Assembly: GCA_026126165.1 (NCBI GenBank)
Contig: JAHCJR010000014.1
Coordinates: 1-50,778, forward strand
Length of the DNA stretch: 50,778 nucleotides
Direction: 5' to 3'
Origin: Alphaproteobacteria bacterium
GTDB taxonomy: Bacteria; Pseudomonadota; Alphaproteobacteria; Ferrovibrionales; Ferrovibrionaceae
This document shows, piece after piece, positions 25,432 to 35,968 of the stretch. Numbering within the stretch: the stretch's first letter is position 1; every line of letters begins with the position of its first letter. A program made the position numbers and the translations under genes. The notes under the pieces were generated by a model, which saw only the letters and a list, made by a program, of their open reading frames with translations, ran no database searches and had not been told where the DNA came from.

Positions 25432-26552
25432 AGCTTGTCCACCGGAATGCCGCACTGGCCGACGATGGAAAGGCCGTAGCCTTCCAGGCCGACCACGGTA
25501 CGCCGGTGATTGGAAAGAAGGATCATGTCCTTGACTCCGAGATCGAGCAGGATCTGCGCGCCGATGCCATAGTCGCGCAGCTCGCCCAGGCGTTCGACCG
25601 GCTGGCCGAGCTTGCGGCGCACCCGGTCCGAAAGCGCGGTCGCGCGCGGCTCGCGGATCAGCACGACCACGCCCCGCCCGTTCTCCGCGATCATCCGCAT
25701 CGAGCCCTCCAGCACCCCGCCACGCCCATGACGGTCGCCGAGCACGTCCTCGAGCACGTTGAGCGCGTGCATGCGCACCAGCACCGGCTCCGGTCCGGAT
25801 ATGTCGCCCATCACCAGGGCGATATGCTCCGCATACTCGACCTTGTTGCGGTAGACATACATGCGGAACGTGCCGCCGTAGCGGCTGTCCAGATCGCTTT
25901 CAACCAGCCGCTCGATCAGCTTGTCGTGCCGCCTTCGGTAAGCGATCAGGTCGGCAATGGTGGCGACCTTCAGGCCGTGAAGCTGCGCGAACTTCACCAG
26001 GTCCGGCAGGCGCGCCATGGTGCCGTCGTCATTCATGATCTCGCAGATCACGCCCGACGGATTGAAACCGGCGAGGCGGGCGATGTCGACCGCGGCCTCG
26101 GTATGGCCCGCGCGCACCAGCGCGCCGCCGTCGCGCGCCATCAGCGGAAAGACGTGGCCCGGCGTCGCGATGTCGGCGGGACCCTTCGCCGGATCGATCG
26201 CCACCTTGATGGTATGGGCGCGGTCATGGGCGGAAATGCCTGTCGTGACGCCTTCGCGCGCTTCGATCGACACCGTGAAGGCGGTCTGGTGCCGCGACAT
26301 ATTGTCTTTGGCCATCAGCGGCAGGCCGAGCTGCTTGACCCGCTCCGAGGTCAGGGCGAGGCAGATCAGGCCACGGCCATGCTTGGCCATGAAATTGATC
26401 ACCTCGGGCGTGCAGGCCGCTGCCGGGATCACAAGGTCGCCCTCGTTCTCGCGGTTCTCGTCATCCACCAGGATGAACATGCGGCCGGCACGCGCATCCT
26501 CGATGATCTCGTCGATGCTGGACAGATAGTCATGCAGGGACGTCTTGAGCAT
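25428..26552 (-). CDS. ribBA: RibBA-type protein: DHBP synthase with a degenerate GTP cyclohydrolase II domain
   Basis: The first 205 of 374 residues are a full 3,4-dihydroxy-2-butanone-4-phosphate synthase: DDENRENEGDLVIPA, GLICLALT, TTGISAHDRA, FPLMARDGGALVRAGHTEAAVD. The second half has the cyclohydrolase II fold but lacks the CxxG...CxC zinc cysteines; the corresponding stretch reads VRMHALNVLEDVLGDRHGR. It is therefore probably active only as RibB (a 'RibBX' arrangement), and GTP cyclohydrolase II must be encoded elsewhere. Stop overlaps ribH start. Confidence 0.92.
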   Translation of the reverse strand: MLKTSLHDYLSSIDEIIEDARAGRMFILVDDENRENEGDLVIPAAACTPEVINFMAKHGRGLICLALTSERVKQLGLPLMAKDNMSRHQTAFTVSIEAREGVTTGISAHDRAHTIKVAIDPAKGPADIATPGHVFPLMARDGGALVRAGHTEAAVDIARLAGFNPSGVICEIMNDDGTMARLPDLVKFAQLHGLKVATIADLIAYRRRHDKLIERLVESDLDSRYGGTFRMYVYRNKVEYAEHIALVMGDISGPEPVLVRMHALNVLEDVLGDRHGRGGVLEGSMRMIAENGRGVVVLIREPRATALSDRVRRKLGQPVERLGELRDYGIGAQILLDLGVKDMILLSNHRRTVVGLEGYGLSIVGQCGIPVDKL

Positions 26553-26556
26553 TGCT

Positions 26557-27147
26557 TCAGCCCTCCGCGCCGGTCAGGCGCGCCACGTACCGCGCCAGCA
26601 CGTCGATCTCGACATTCACCCTGTCGCCCTCCTTCAGTTCGCCGAACGTGGTCATCTTCAGCGTATGCGGGATGACGTTGACACCGAAACCGTCCGGCCC
26701 CGCCTCGTTCACGGTCAGCGACACGCCGTTGACCGCGACCGAGCCCTTTGGCGCGATGAAGCGCGAGAGGCGCGGGGGAACGGCAAAGACGAAGCGGACG
26801 GAATCGCCTTCCGGACGGCGCGTCTCGATACGGCCGACCGCGTCGACATGTCCGGTCACGATATGTCCGCCCAGCTCGTCGCCGACGCGCAGCGAGCGTT
26901 CCAGATTGACCGGCGTGCCTTCGCGCCAGTCGCCGAGCGAGGTGCAGCCCAGGGTTTCGGCCGAGGCATCGACCTCGAACCAGTCGTCGCCCTTCGCGAC
27001 CACCGTCAGGCAGCAGCCCGAGGTGCTGATCGAGGCGCCGATCTCGATGGTGGCGGTATCATAAGCGGTGGCGATGCGGAATCTGACGTCGCCACGCCGC
27101 TCGACAGCGACGACGCGCCCCACATCGGTGACGATCCCGGTGAACAT
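26557..27147 (-). CDS. ribE: Riboflavin synthase alpha chain
   Basis: This 196-residue enzyme dismutates two lumazines into riboflavin. It has the N-terminal MFTGIVTDVGRV signature and two lumazine-binding barrels; the first has SISTSGCCLTVV and the second VAVNGVSLTVNE. It lies between ribD (9-base gap) and ribBA (4-base gap), so it is clearly in one transcript. Confidence 0.95.
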   Translation of the reverse strand: MFTGIVTDVGRVVAVERRGDVRFRIATAYDTATIEIGASISTSGCCLTVVAKGDDWFEVDASAETLGCTSLGDWREGTPVNLERSLRVGDELGGHIVTGHVDAVGRIETRRPEGDSVRFVFAVPPRLSRFIAPKGSVAVNGVSLTVNEAGPDGFGVNVIPHTLKMTTFGELKEGDRVNVEIDVLARYVARLTGAEG

Positions 27148-27156
27148 GTCCTTTTC

Positions 27157-28272
27157 TTAGCCGGCCCTATACCAGCTTTCCAGCATATCTTCGCCGAGGC
27201 GGCGTCGGCTGACGCAACGGAAACCAGGCGCCCGCGCGAGTTCGGAGAGACCGAACGGGCCAACCGCCGGCAGACCGTCCCCGCCCAGCAGGATTCCCGC
27301 GCGGAACCAGTGCAACCGGTCGATCAGCCCGTAACGGGCAAGCCCGGCCGCCAGGGCCCCGCCGCCCTCCGCCAGCAGGCTCGTCAGGCCGCGCGCCCCC
27401 AGTTCGCGCATGGCCGCCATGAGATCGACGCGGCCGTCGGAGGCCGCCGGCAGCCCGAGGCATTCGATCCCCGCCTGGCGCAGGGCCTCAAGGTGCCGCG
27501 GCTGCGCGCCCGGTCCGTGCAGCAGCCAGACCGGCCCCGCCCCGGCGGTACGCACCAGCCGGGAGCGGAGCGGCAGTCGCGCCTGGCTGTCCAGCACGAT
27601 GCGCACCGGCTGGCGCGCGACGAGGCCCGGCAGGCGGCAGGTCAGTTCCGGATCGTCGGCGAGCGCCGTGCCGATACCGACCATGACCGCATCATGGCGC
27701 GCGCGCAGCAGGTGCCCGAAATCGCGCGCCGGCTGTCCGGTGATCCAGCGGCTCTCGCCCGCTCCCGTGGCGATGCGGCCATCCAGGCTGCTTGCGGTCT
27801 TGAGCGCGACCAGCGGCCGGCCGCTTTGCACCCGCATCATGAAACCGGCATTGACCTCCCGCGCCTCGTCGACCAGAAGCCCCTCTTCCACGGCGATGCC
27901 GGCCTTTTGCAGGACCGCGCGTCCGCCGCCGCGCACCCTCGGGTCGGGATCTTCCAGCGCGATGACCACGCGCCGCACCCCGGCCTTGACCAGCGCATCG
28001 GCGCAGGGCGGCGTGCGGCCGTGATGGCTGCATGGCTCGAGGCTGACATAGGCGGTGGCGCCGGCGGCGGCCGCTCCGGCCCCGGCCAGGGCGATGGTCT
28101 CGGCATGCGGCCGCCCGCCCGGCTGGGTCAGGCCGCGGCCGACGATCCGGCCATCGCGGACCAGAACGCAGCCAACCGCGGGATTGGGCCAGGTTCGCCC
28201 GAGCCCGCGCCGCGCCAGGCCGAGCGCCAGGCGCATGTTCGCGAGATCGAAGGCGGATCCTGCGCCGTTCAA
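27157..28272 (-). CDS. ribD: Bifunctional pyrimidine deaminase/reductase RibD
   Basis: This 371-residue enzyme carries an N-terminal deaminase ([11 protein letters not shown], zinc ligands in [10 protein letters not shown] and [16 protein letters not shown]) and a C-terminal reductase ([49 protein letters not shown]). It catalyses two steps of riboflavin synthesis. The likely start is the TTG at 28272 overlapping the nrdR stop; the next in-frame ATG at 28236 would begin at MRLALG and cut the usual N-terminus. Confidence 0.94.
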   Translation of the reverse strand: MNGAGSAFDLANMRLALGLARRGLGRTWPNPAVGCVLVRDGRIVGRGLTQPGGRPHAETIALAGAGAAAAGATAYVSLEPCSHHGRTPPCADALVKAGVRRVVIALEDPDPRVRGGGRAVLQKAGIAVEEGLLVDEAREVNAGFMMRVQSGRPLVALKTASSLDGRIATGAGESRWITGQPARDFGHLLRARHDAVMVGIGTALADDPELTCRLPGLVARQPVRIVLDSQARLPLRSRLVRTAGAGPVWLLHGPGAQPRHLEALRQAGIECLGLPAASDGRVDLMAAMRELGARGLTSLLAEGGGALAAGLARYGLIDRLHWFRAGILLGGDGLPAVGPFGLSELARAPGFRCVSRRRLGEDMLESWYRAG

Positions 28273-28727
28273 TCGTGAGCGCCGCCGAGCTTGCCGACGA
28301 AGTCCTCGAAGTCCTTCGCCTCGCGGAAATTGCGATAGACCGATGCGAAGCGCACATAGGCCACCTGATCGAGGTTGGCCAGGGCGTCCATCACCATCTC
28401 GCCCACCGTGTCGGAGGGGATCTCGCTCTCGCCCGAACTCTCGAGACGGCGGACGATGCCGTTGATCATGCGCTCGATGCGCTCCGGCTCCACCGGACGC
28501 TTGCGCGTGGCGATATGGATCGAACGGGCCAGTTTGTCCCGGTCGAAGGGCACCCGCTGTCCATTCTTCTTGACCACCGTCAGCTCGCGAAGCTGGATCC
28601 GCTCGAAGGTCGTGAAACGGGCACCGCAGGCCGGGCAGTAGCGGCGCCGGCGGATCGCCGTGTTGTCCTCCGTCGGACGGGAATCCTTCACCTGCGTATC
28701 GTCATTGGCGCAAAACGGACAGCGCAT
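28269..28727 (-). CDS. nrdR: Transcriptional repressor NrdR
   Basis: This 152-residue repressor of ribonucleotide reductase genes has an N-terminal zinc ribbon (Cys3, Cys6, Cys31, Cys34) and an ATP-cone domain ([22 protein letters not shown]). It acts as a nucleotide-sensing DNA-binding protein. The glyA-nrdR-ribD order is standard in Alphaproteobacteria. The stop overlaps the ribD start. Confidence 0.97.
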   Translation of the reverse strand: MRCPFCANDDTQVKDSRPTEDNTAIRRRRYCPACGARFTTFERIQLRELTVVKKNGQRVPFDRDKLARSIHIATRKRPVEPERIERMINGIVRRLESSGESEIPSDTVGEMVMDALANLDQVAYVRFASVYRNFREAKDFEDFVGKLGGAHD

Positions 28728-28764
28728 GTCTTTCCACCCCTCGAACTGACCGCTACCGGGTCAT

Positions 28765-30075
28765 TCACTCCATGCCGGCATAGACGGGAAACCGCCGGCA
28801 AAGCGCGATCACCTTCTCGCGCACCGCCGCTTCGAGCGCGCCGTTATCGTCCGGCCGCGCGGCGAGCCCTTCAAGGACCTCCGCAATCCATTCGCCGATC
28901 TGGCGAAATTCGCCGGTGCCGAAACCGCGCGTCGTACCGGCCGGCGAGCCGAGGCGGATGCCGGAGGTTACCGCGGGCTTCTCCGGATCGAACGGAATCC
29001 CGTTCTTGTTGCAGGTCATGTGCGTGCGGTCGAGCGCCGCTTCCGACCGATTGCCCTGCAGGCGTTTCGGCCGCAGGTCGACCAGCATGAGATGCGTGTC
29101 GGTGCCGCCCGAGACGATGTCGAAGCCCCGCTCCTTCAGCGTCGCCGACAGGACCTTGGCGTTCTCGACCACGCGCCTCGCATAATCGGCGAATTCCGGG
29201 CGCAGCGCCTCGCCGAATGCGACGGCCTTGGCGGCGATCACATGCATCAGCGGGCCGCCCTGCAGGCCGGGGAATATGGCGGAATTGATCTTCTTCGCCA
29301 GTTCCTCGTGATTGGTCAGGATCATTCCGCCACGGGGCCCGCGCAGCGTCTTGTGCGTCGTCGTGGTGACGACATGGGCGTGCGGCAGCGGGCTCGGATG
29401 GACGCCGCCCGCCACCAGCCCCGCGAAATGCGCCATATCGACCATGAGCCAGGCGCCAACCTCGTCGGCAATGGCGCGAAAGCGCGCGAAATCGATAATG
29501 CGCGGATAGGCCGATCCGCCGGCCACGATCACCTTGGGCCGGTGCGCGCGGGCCAGCGCCGCCACTTCGTCGAAATCGATGAGATGGTCGTCGCGGCGCA
29601 CGTTGTAGCTCACCACGTTGAACCACTTGCCCGACTGGTTGACGGGCGCGCCGTGGGTGAGATGGCCACCGGCGGCAAGGTTGAGGCCCATGAAGGTATC
29701 GCCCGGCTTCATCAGCGCGAAGAAGACGCCCTGGTTCGCCTGCGCGCCCGAATGCGGCTGCACGTTGGCGAAGCCGCAGCCGAACAGCTTCTTCGCCCGC
29801 TCGATGGCAAGCTGCTCGGCGATGTCCACATACTCGCAGCCACCGTAGTAACGACGTCCCGGATAACCCTCGGCATACTTGTTGGTGAGCACCGAGCCCT
29901 GCGCCGCCAGCACGGCGGGACTGACGATGTTCTCCGAGGCGATCAGCTCGATGAAGTCGCGCTGGCGGGTCAGCTCCTTCGCCAGCGCCGACTGGACCTC
30001 CGGATCGTCGCGCGCGAGATCGCGGGCGAAGAAGTCGCCGGCAACCGTGTCGATGCTGTGGCTGGCCTTGCTCAT
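28765..30075 (-). CDS. glyA: Serine hydroxymethyltransferase
   Basis: This 436-residue PLP enzyme interconverts serine and glycine and supplies methylene-tetrahydrofolate. The PLP lysine is Lys242 in [43 protein letters not shown] and [14 protein letters not shown] are diagnostic. The start at 30075 is preceded by an AGGAACAGGG stretch; the open frame extends 25 codons upstream without homology. Gap to rpiB is 34 bases. Confidence 0.97.
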   Translation of the reverse strand: MSKASHSIDTVAGDFFARDLARDDPEVQSALAKELTRQRDFIELIASENIVSPAVLAAQGSVLTNKYAEGYPGRRYYGGCEYVDIAEQLAIERAKKLFGCGFANVQPHSGAQANQGVFFALMKPGDTFMGLNLAAGGHLTHGAPVNQSGKWFNVVSYNVRRDDHLIDFDEVAALARAHRPKVIVAGGSAYPRIIDFARFRAIADEVGAWLMVDMAHFAGLVAGGVHPSPLPHAHVVTTTTHKTLRGPRGGMILTNHEELAKKINSAIFPGLQGGPLMHVIAAKAVAFGEALRPEFADYARRVVENAKVLSATLKERGFDIVSGGTDTHLMLVDLRPKRLQGNRSEAALDRTHMTCNKNGIPFDPEKPAVTSGIRLGSPAGTTRGFGTGEFRQIGEWIAEVLEGLAARPDDNGALEAAVREKVIALCRRFPVYAGME

Positions 30076-30109
30076 CGTACCCTGTTCCTTCCCGTCTACC
30101 GAGCGCCGC

Positions 30110-30544
30110 TTACCGAAGCTTGGCGACGCGCTGCGCGTGCCGCCCGCCATCGAACGGCGTGCCGATGAATTCCCTGAGACAGTCCTTCGCCGTCTCGATC
30201 CCGATCAGCCGCGCGCCAAGCGCCAGAACGTTGGCATCGTTGTGCTGGCGCGCCAGCCGCGCCGACAGACCGTCATGGCAGAGCGCGGCGCGCACGCCCG
30301 GCACCCGGTTGACGGCGATCGACATGCCGATCCCCGTGCCGCAGATGACGACCCCGCGGCTCGCCGCCCCGCTCGCCACCGTCTCCGCGAGCTTGCGGCC
30401 GAAATCCGGATAATCGACCGATTGCGGACCGTCCGTGCCGAGATCGAGCACGTGCATCCCCATCTGCTCCAGTTCCTTCCGGAGCAGCGCTTTCAGCTCG
30501 AAACCCGCGTGATCGGCGGCGATCGCAATCGTCTTGTCTGGCAT
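30110..30544 (-). CDS. rpiB: Ribose 5-phosphate isomerase B
   Basis: This 144-residue enzyme interconverts ribose 5-phosphate and ribulose 5-phosphate, the latter feeding the neighbouring RibB step. Motifs: [64 protein letters not shown]. The ATG at 30544 is used because [14 protein letters not shown] matches the family start; 30565 is possible. First gene of the leftward nine-gene cluster ending with thiL. Confidence 0.95.
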   Translation of the reverse strand: MPDKTIAIAADHAGFELKALLRKELEQMGMHVLDLGTDGPQSVDYPDFGRKLAETVASGAASRGVVICGTGIGMSIAVNRVPGVRAALCHDGLSARLARQHNDANVLALGARLIGIETAKDCLREFIGTPFDGGRHAQRVAKLR

Positions 30545-30895
30545 TTTCCGGCGTTGAAGGGCCATCCAGCGGCGCAGCGGACAAGTACCACATATCGCCG
30601 GGAGTGGCTAGAGCGCCACAAGGTATGGAGGTAACGGAGGGTCAGGCCATGGTCAAAGAAATTTTTCAAAACCTGGGAGATAAACCCGAGTTTGAAATGC
30701 AAAACCAATAGTAGTTACATTGACAGAGGAAAGCGCATACTTGATCGCGAACATAGTTGTCGCCTCACGTTCAGTTCAACATCTTCCTGTTAAGAAAAAT
30801 TAAAAAATATTCTCTTTTGCAATAGGACGTGAGTCTTTACAAATCAACATATCCCATGTATTTGTCGATGCACAGTCAAAACGCGGGCAACGAAC
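30545..30895. other. 351-base intergenic region between rpiB and mucR
   Basis: No gene is seen. The half nearest mucR is strikingly AT-rich for this genome (about 30660-30860), with long A and T tracts, the kind of DNA to which MucR/Ros proteins bind. It should contain the promoters of both the leftward rpiB-glyA cluster and mucR. Confidence 0.6.
30785..30813 (+). promoter_or_regulatory. Possible mucR promoter
   Basis: TTCCTG (30785-30790) and TATTCT (30808-30813) are 17 bases apart within an A-rich spacer, about 80 bases before the mucR ATG. The match is moderate and untested. Confidence 0.3.
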
Positions 30896-31333
30896 ATGAC
30901 CGAGTCTACTCCTTCGGGCGACGAGAAAGTCGAGCTGCTCCGCATGGCGGCGGAAATCGTTTCGGCCTATGTCAGCAACAACCAGCTTCCGGGCGGCAAT
31001 ATTCCCGAGGTAATACGTTCGGTCTACAGTTGCCTTTCCAGCCTCGATTCCGAGATCGCCCCCACCGCCGAGCCCGCGCAGCGCCCGGCCGTGCCGGTGA
31101 AGAAATCGATCACGCCGGATTACCTCGTCTGCCTGGAAGACGGCAAGAAGCTGAAGATGCTCAAGCGCTATCTGCGCACCACCTATGGCATAACGCCGGA
31201 ACAGTACCGGGCGAAATGGGGCCTGCCGTCCGACTATCCAATGGTGGCGCCCAACTACGCCAAGCAGCGCTCGACCTTCGCCAAGAATATCGGGCTGGGC
31301 CGCAAGGGCCGCGGCGGCGGCAAGCAGAAGTGA
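30896..31333 (+). CDS. MucR/Ros-family transcriptional regulator
   Basis: This 145-residue protein has the MucR core: DYLVCLEDGKKLKMLKRYL, TPEQYRAKWGLPSDYPMVAP and NYAKQRSTFAKNIGLGRK. MucR proteins silence AT-rich and accessory promoters and often repress themselves. In classical Ros the zinc site is C-x2-(C/D)-...-H-...-H; here Cys and Asp (CLED) remain, but the positions usually His read Tyr (KRYL) and Thr/Tyr (RTTYG). Zinc binding is therefore doubtful, as in known zinc-less family members. The C-terminus is Gly/Lys/Arg-rich. Confidence 0.92.
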   Translation: MTESTPSGDEKVELLRMAAEIVSAYVSNNQLPGGNIPEVIRSVYSCLSSLDSEIAPTAEPAQRPAVPVKKSITPDYLVCLEDGKKLKMLKRYLRTTYGITPEQYRAKWGLPSDYPMVAPNYAKQRSTFAKNIGLGRKGRGGGKQK

Positions 31334-31376
31334 CGCCATCCGCAGCCCGGCCGGCATCGCGGAAACAGGAAAGTTA

Positions 31377-31408
31377 AAGAAAAAGGCCCGGCGGTCACCC
31401 GCCGGGCC
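31377..31408 (-). terminator. Rho-independent terminator of the liv operon
   Basis: A perfect 10-bp GC stem (31385-31394 with 31399-31408) around a TCAC loop is flanked by an A-rich run at 31376-31384, which reads as a T-run on the minus strand. It lies about 35 bases past the substrate-binding-protein stop and 45 bases after mucR, which it could also serve. Confidence 0.85.
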
Positions 31409-31440
31409 GATCCATTTCAGGGTGACTTTCGCCCCGGATA

Positions 31441-32547
31441 TCAGTTCACGTAGTCGTAGGCGCCGGCTTTCCACTCATAGACCTTGTAGGCCGGCGACTT
31501 GACGTCGCCCTTCGCGTCGAAGGCCGTTTCGCCGAGCACGGTCTTGAAGGTCTTGCTGCGCAGAACCTTTTCGACATCGGCGAACTTGACCGACTTCGCC
31601 TCGGTCGCTGCCTGGGCGAAAACCTGGATCGCGGCGTAGGTATAGAGGGTGTAGCCCTCGGGGTCGTAGCCCTGCGCCTTGAACTTGTCGACGACTTCCT
31701 TGGCCACCGCGTTCTTGCGCGGATCGGCGTCGAAGGTCATCAGGGTGCCCGTCCCGGATGCGCCCGCGATGGACCAGAACTGCTTGTCGACCAGGGCATC
31801 GCCGGAAATGAAGCGGGCATTGAGCCCCTGCTCGCGGGCCTGGCGCACGATCAGGCCGGCCTCCGGATGGTAGCCGCCGAAATAGATCACGTCGACAGCG
31901 GCCTGCTTCAGCTTCGAGACCAGCGCCGAATAGTCCTTTTCGCCGGCCGTGATCGCCTCGTAGAGCACTTCCTGGATCTTGTGCGTGCCGTTGAGCCGCT
32001 TCTTGGTCTCGTCCGCCAGACCCTTGCCGTAGGCGGTCTTGTCGTGGACGACCGCCACTTTCTTGCCCTTGTAGCGCGAGGCGATGAAGTCGCCGGCTAC
32101 CTGGCCCTGCTGATCGTCGCGGCCGCAGACGCGGAAGGTGTTCTTGTAGCCGCGCTCGGTGAAGGTCGGGTTGGTGGAGGCGGGCGAGATCTGCAGGATG
32201 CCCTCCTCCTTATAAACGTCAGAGGCGGGGATCGAGGAGCCGGAGCAGAAATGCCCGATCACCACCGCGACCTTCTCCTTGACCGCATTGTTGGCGACCG
32301 AGACCGCCTGCTTCGGGTCGCACTGGTCGTCGCCAAAGACGATGGACAGCTTCTGGCCGTTGATGCCGCCCTTGTCGTTGAGATCCTTGACCGCCATTTC
32401 GGCGCCGCGCCTCATTTGCTCGCCGAAGCTCGCAAGCTGCCCCGTCAGCGGCCCGTTGAGCGCTATCTTGATCTGCGCCATGGCGCCGGTCGCGCCGAGC
32501 GCGACCACCGCCGTCGCAGCAAGCAGGCCGAGGGAGAATTTACGCAT
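31441..32547 (-). CDS. Branched-chain amino acid ABC transporter, periplasmic binding protein
   Basis: This 368-residue periplasmic protein has a signal peptide (LGLLAATAVVALGATGAMAQ) and the Leu/Ile/Val-binding fold: IALNGPLTGQLASFGEQM, VIGHFCSGSSIPASDVYKEE, YKNTFRVCGRDDQQG and YFGGYHPEAG. It captures ligand for the Liv permease encoded upstream. The start at 32547 has AGGAGG before it; longer open frame upstream has no signal peptide. Last gene of the operon, 173 bases after DUF6867. Confidence 0.95.
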   Translation of the reverse strand: MRKFSLGLLAATAVVALGATGAMAQIKIALNGPLTGQLASFGEQMRRGAEMAVKDLNDKGGINGQKLSIVFGDDQCDPKQAVSVANNAVKEKVAVVIGHFCSGSSIPASDVYKEEGILQISPASTNPTFTERGYKNTFRVCGRDDQQGQVAGDFIASRYKGKKVAVVHDKTAYGKGLADETKKRLNGTHKIQEVLYEAITAGEKDYSALVSKLKQAAVDVIYFGGYHPEAGLIVRQAREQGLNARFISGDALVDKQFWSIAGASGTGTLMTFDADPRKNAVAKEVVDKFKAQGYDPEGYTLYTYAAIQVFAQAATEAKSVKFADVEKVLRSKTFKTVLGETAFDAKGDVKSPAYKVYEWKAGAYDYVN

Positions 32548-32720
32548 CGATTGCCTCCTGTTTGGTTGAGTTAGCGGCCCGGCTTGGACGACCGGGCGGC
32601 ATTTGCAGACGCTTCCTCGCAAAGTCCTCCGTCCGGCGCCGAACGGTTTGGCCCGGCGACGGTCTCGGCCGGGATTTTAGGGTGCAAACCGGCCATCATC
32701 AACGAATACCGGCACGGCGG

Positions 32721-33060
32721 TCACGACCCCGCGCGCTCGCGCCAGCCGAACAGCCCCGCCCTTTCGTAAAGCCAGGGATACTGGTTCACCATCTTGTAGG
32801 CCCGGGTCACTTTGTATGCGAACGTTCCAATGGCGAGGATGACCAGCGTGTCCAGGATGAAGCCGCCGACCGAAAGCAGGTCTTCCTCGAACAGCGCGAA
32901 GCAGAAGAAGCGGTTGGTCAGTCCAAGCAGCAGGCCGTAGGGATAGAGCTGCCAGGACGGGCGCCATGTGATCGCGATGGCGCGCCCGGTCATGAAGGCC
33001 GCCGCGCCGAACAGGATCACCGTCAGGCCGATGAAGACGCCGGGCGATGAGCCAAGCCAG

Positions 33061-33068
<8 letters not shown>
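32721..33068 (-). CDS. DUF6867-like small membrane protein in the liv operon
   Basis: This 115-residue protein has three hydrophobic segments (VFIGLTVILFGAAAFMTG, YPYGLLLGLTNRFFCFALF, FILDTLVILAIGTFAYKV) and a C-terminal YPWLYERAGLFGWRE. It resembles the family I know as DUF6867, which occurs with branched-chain amino acid importers in Alphaproteobacteria. The ATG at 33068 overlaps the livF end by eight bases and uses GGAGG inside livF. Its role in transport is unknown. Confidence 0.75.
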
Positions 33069-33773
<705 letters not shown>

Positions 33774-33774
<1 letters not shown>

Positions 33775-34658
33775 CAGGGCCTCGTCTCGCCACCATGCTG
33801 GGTGAGGTCGGCCACCACTTCCGGCGGCAGTTCCTCGTCCTCCTCTTCCCCCAGATAGGCGCGGATCACGTTCGGATCGCCGCGCACCTCCTCCGCGCTG
33901 CCGTCGGAGATCTTGCGGCCATAATCGAGCACCACGACGTGATCGGAAATGCGCATCACCACGCTCATGTCATGCTCGATGAGCAGCACGCCGATCTTCT
34001 GCCCGTCCGATCCGGCCCCGTCCCGGATCGCGACCAGAAGTTCCGAAAGTTCGGCGGACTCGCGCGGATTGAGGCCGGCGGCGGGCTCGTCGAGGCAGAG
34101 CAGCACCGGCCGCGTGCACATCGCCCGGGCGATCTCCAGCCGGCGCTGGTCGCCATATGGCAGGCTGCCGGCCTGATCGTCGGCGAATTCGGCGAGACCG
34201 ATCCGGTCCAGCCAGTACCGGCAGAGATCGAGCGCCTCACGTTCCGCCCGCAGATAGGACGGCGCGCCGAACAGGCCAAGGAAGGTGTAGCCCGACGCGA
34301 CCATGAGCCGGTTGTGCTGGGCCACCATCAGGTTCTCGAGCACCGACATGCGCGGGAACAGGCGGATGTTCTGGAACGTCCGTGCGACCCGTGCATCCTG
34401 GGCGATCTTGTGACCCTCCATCTGCTCGAGCAGATAGATCTCCCCCTCGCGGTGCAGCGACAGGCGGCCATGGGTCGGCTTGTAGAAACCGGTCAGGCAG
34501 TTGAAGACCGTGGTCTTGCCCGCGCCGTTCGGCCCGATCACGCCGGTAATCTCGCCGGTCCGCGCCTCGAACGAGACGTCGTCGACGGCAAGCAGGCCGC
34601 CGAAACGCATGCTGAGATGCTCGACCTGAAGCAGCGTCCCCTCCGCGAGCCCGCTCAT
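33774..34658 (-). CDS. livG: ABC transporter ATP-binding protein LivG
   Basis: This 294-residue ATPase has Walker A (GPNGAGKTT), the LivG hallmark [20 protein letters not shown], a signature-region variant ([15 protein letters not shown]) and Walker B ([12 protein letters not shown]), then [11 protein letters not shown]. The conventional LSGGQ is replaced by LPYGDQ, normal for LivG. Overlaps livM by four bases and livF by one. Confidence 0.95.
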
Positions 34659-35965
34659 CGCGCGCCTCCGCTCCCCGGACCGAGCGAGACGGTGGGTGCC
34701 CGATGCGCGAGCAACCCCTGCGGCCGCCAGACCATGATCAGCACCATGGCCGCACCGAAGATCAGCATGCGGAACTGGGCGAACTCGCGCGCCAGTTCGG
34801 GCAGCAGGACGAGAAAGAGCGTCGCCACAACGACGCCTGCCTGGCTGCCCATGCCGCCCAGCACGACGATGGCGAGAATGACTGCGGATTCGATGAAAGT
34901 GAAGCTTTCCGGACTGATGAAGCCCTGCCGGGTCGCGAAGAAGCTGCCGGCGAAGCCGCCGAACATGGCGCCGATGGCGAATGCGGTGAGCTTGGTGTTG
35001 GTCGGGTTGATGCCGAGCGAGCGGCAGGCGATCTCGTCCTCCCGCAGCGCCTCCCAGGCCCGGCCGATCGGCATCTTGCGCAGGCGCAGCGTGACCGCGT
35101 TGGTGACCAGCACCAGTGCGAGGATGACGTAATAAAGGAAGATGAACCGGTGCAGGCTGGCAAAATCCAGGTTGAAGAACTCATGGAACGCGGTCTCGCC
35201 CTCCGCCGGATCGTTGGTGAAGGGCAGGCCGAAGAAGGTCGGCCGCGGCACGCCGGAAATGCCGTTCGGCCCGCCGGTCACCGGCTGCCAGTTCACCAGG
35301 ATGACGCGGATGATCTCGCCGAAGCCCAGCGTGACGATGGCGAGATAGTCGCCGCGCAGCCGCAGGACCGGAAAGCCCAGCAGGATGCCGAGAAAGGCGG
35401 CCAGGATGCCGGCCAGCGGCAGGCAGAGCCAGAAGCTGAAACCGAAGGTCTTGGCCAGCAGGGCGTAGGAATAGGCGCCGATGGCATAGAAGGCGACGTA
35501 GCCGAGATCGAGCAGCCCGGCCAGCCCGACCACGATATTGAGGCCCCAGCCGAGCATCACATAGATCAGGACGTAGGTGGCGAGGTCGATCTCGCGCCGG
35601 TCGGCGAAGGGCAGGAAGGGCAGGATCAGCGCGAACAGGATGAAGGCCGGCACGAGAAAGCGGCCGAGCCCCTCGCCGACCCGGGCCATGCCCTGGCCGA
35701 CGATGCCGGGCGCCTTCGAGCGGGCCGCACCGGCGCGCCGGTAAAGCAGCGTGAAAACGATGCGCCCGAAGAAGACGCCGACGGTGGCGATGGCGACCCA
35801 GTGAAATCGGTACTGCAGCTCCACCGTGGTGCCGCTGTCCAGTGTCTGGAACCCCATCAGCGGCAAGGCGAGGAGGAAGGCAATGGCGGCGGCGATGCCG
35901 GCATCCTTCAGCAGGGCGACGAGCGGACTGTCCTCCCGTACCCCCGGCAGGGTTGCTTCAGCCAT
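34655..35965 (-). CDS. livM: ABC transporter permease LivM
   Basis: This 436-residue permease has an extra N-terminal segment of about 110 residues with two or three helices before the conserved LivM core (LNIVVGLAGLLDLGYVAFYAIGAYSYALL, GDYLAIVTLGFGEIIRVIL, RAWEALREDEIACRSLGIN). It forms the channel with LivH. The stop overlaps the livG start (ATGA); 3 bases separate it from livH. Confidence 0.95.
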   Translation of the reverse strand: MAEATLPGVREDSPLVALLKDAGIAAAIAFLLALPLMGFQTLDSGTTVELQYRFHWVAIATVGVFFGRIVFTLLYRRAGAARSKAPGIVGQGMARVGEGLGRFLVPAFILFALILPFLPFADRREIDLATYVLIYVMLGWGLNIVVGLAGLLDLGYVAFYAIGAYSYALLAKTFGFSFWLCLPLAGILAAFLGILLGFPVLRLRGDYLAIVTLGFGEIIRVILVNWQPVTGGPNGISGVPRPTFFGLPFTNDPAEGETAFHEFFNLDFASLHRFIFLYYVILALVLVTNAVTLRLRKMPIGRAWEALREDEIACRSLGINPTNTKLTAFAIGAMFGGFAGSFFATRQGFISPESFTFIESAVILAIVVLGGMGSQAGVVVATLFLVLLPELAREFAQFRMLIFGAAMVLIMVWRPQGLLAHRAPTVSLGPGSGGAR

Positions 35966-35968
35966 CGC

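Noticed and set aside
27148-27160. FMN riboswitch in the riboflavin cluster
   Set aside because: The rib genes are packed with 4-10 base gaps or overlaps and no RFN-element consensus is visible upstream of ribD, ribE or ribBA.
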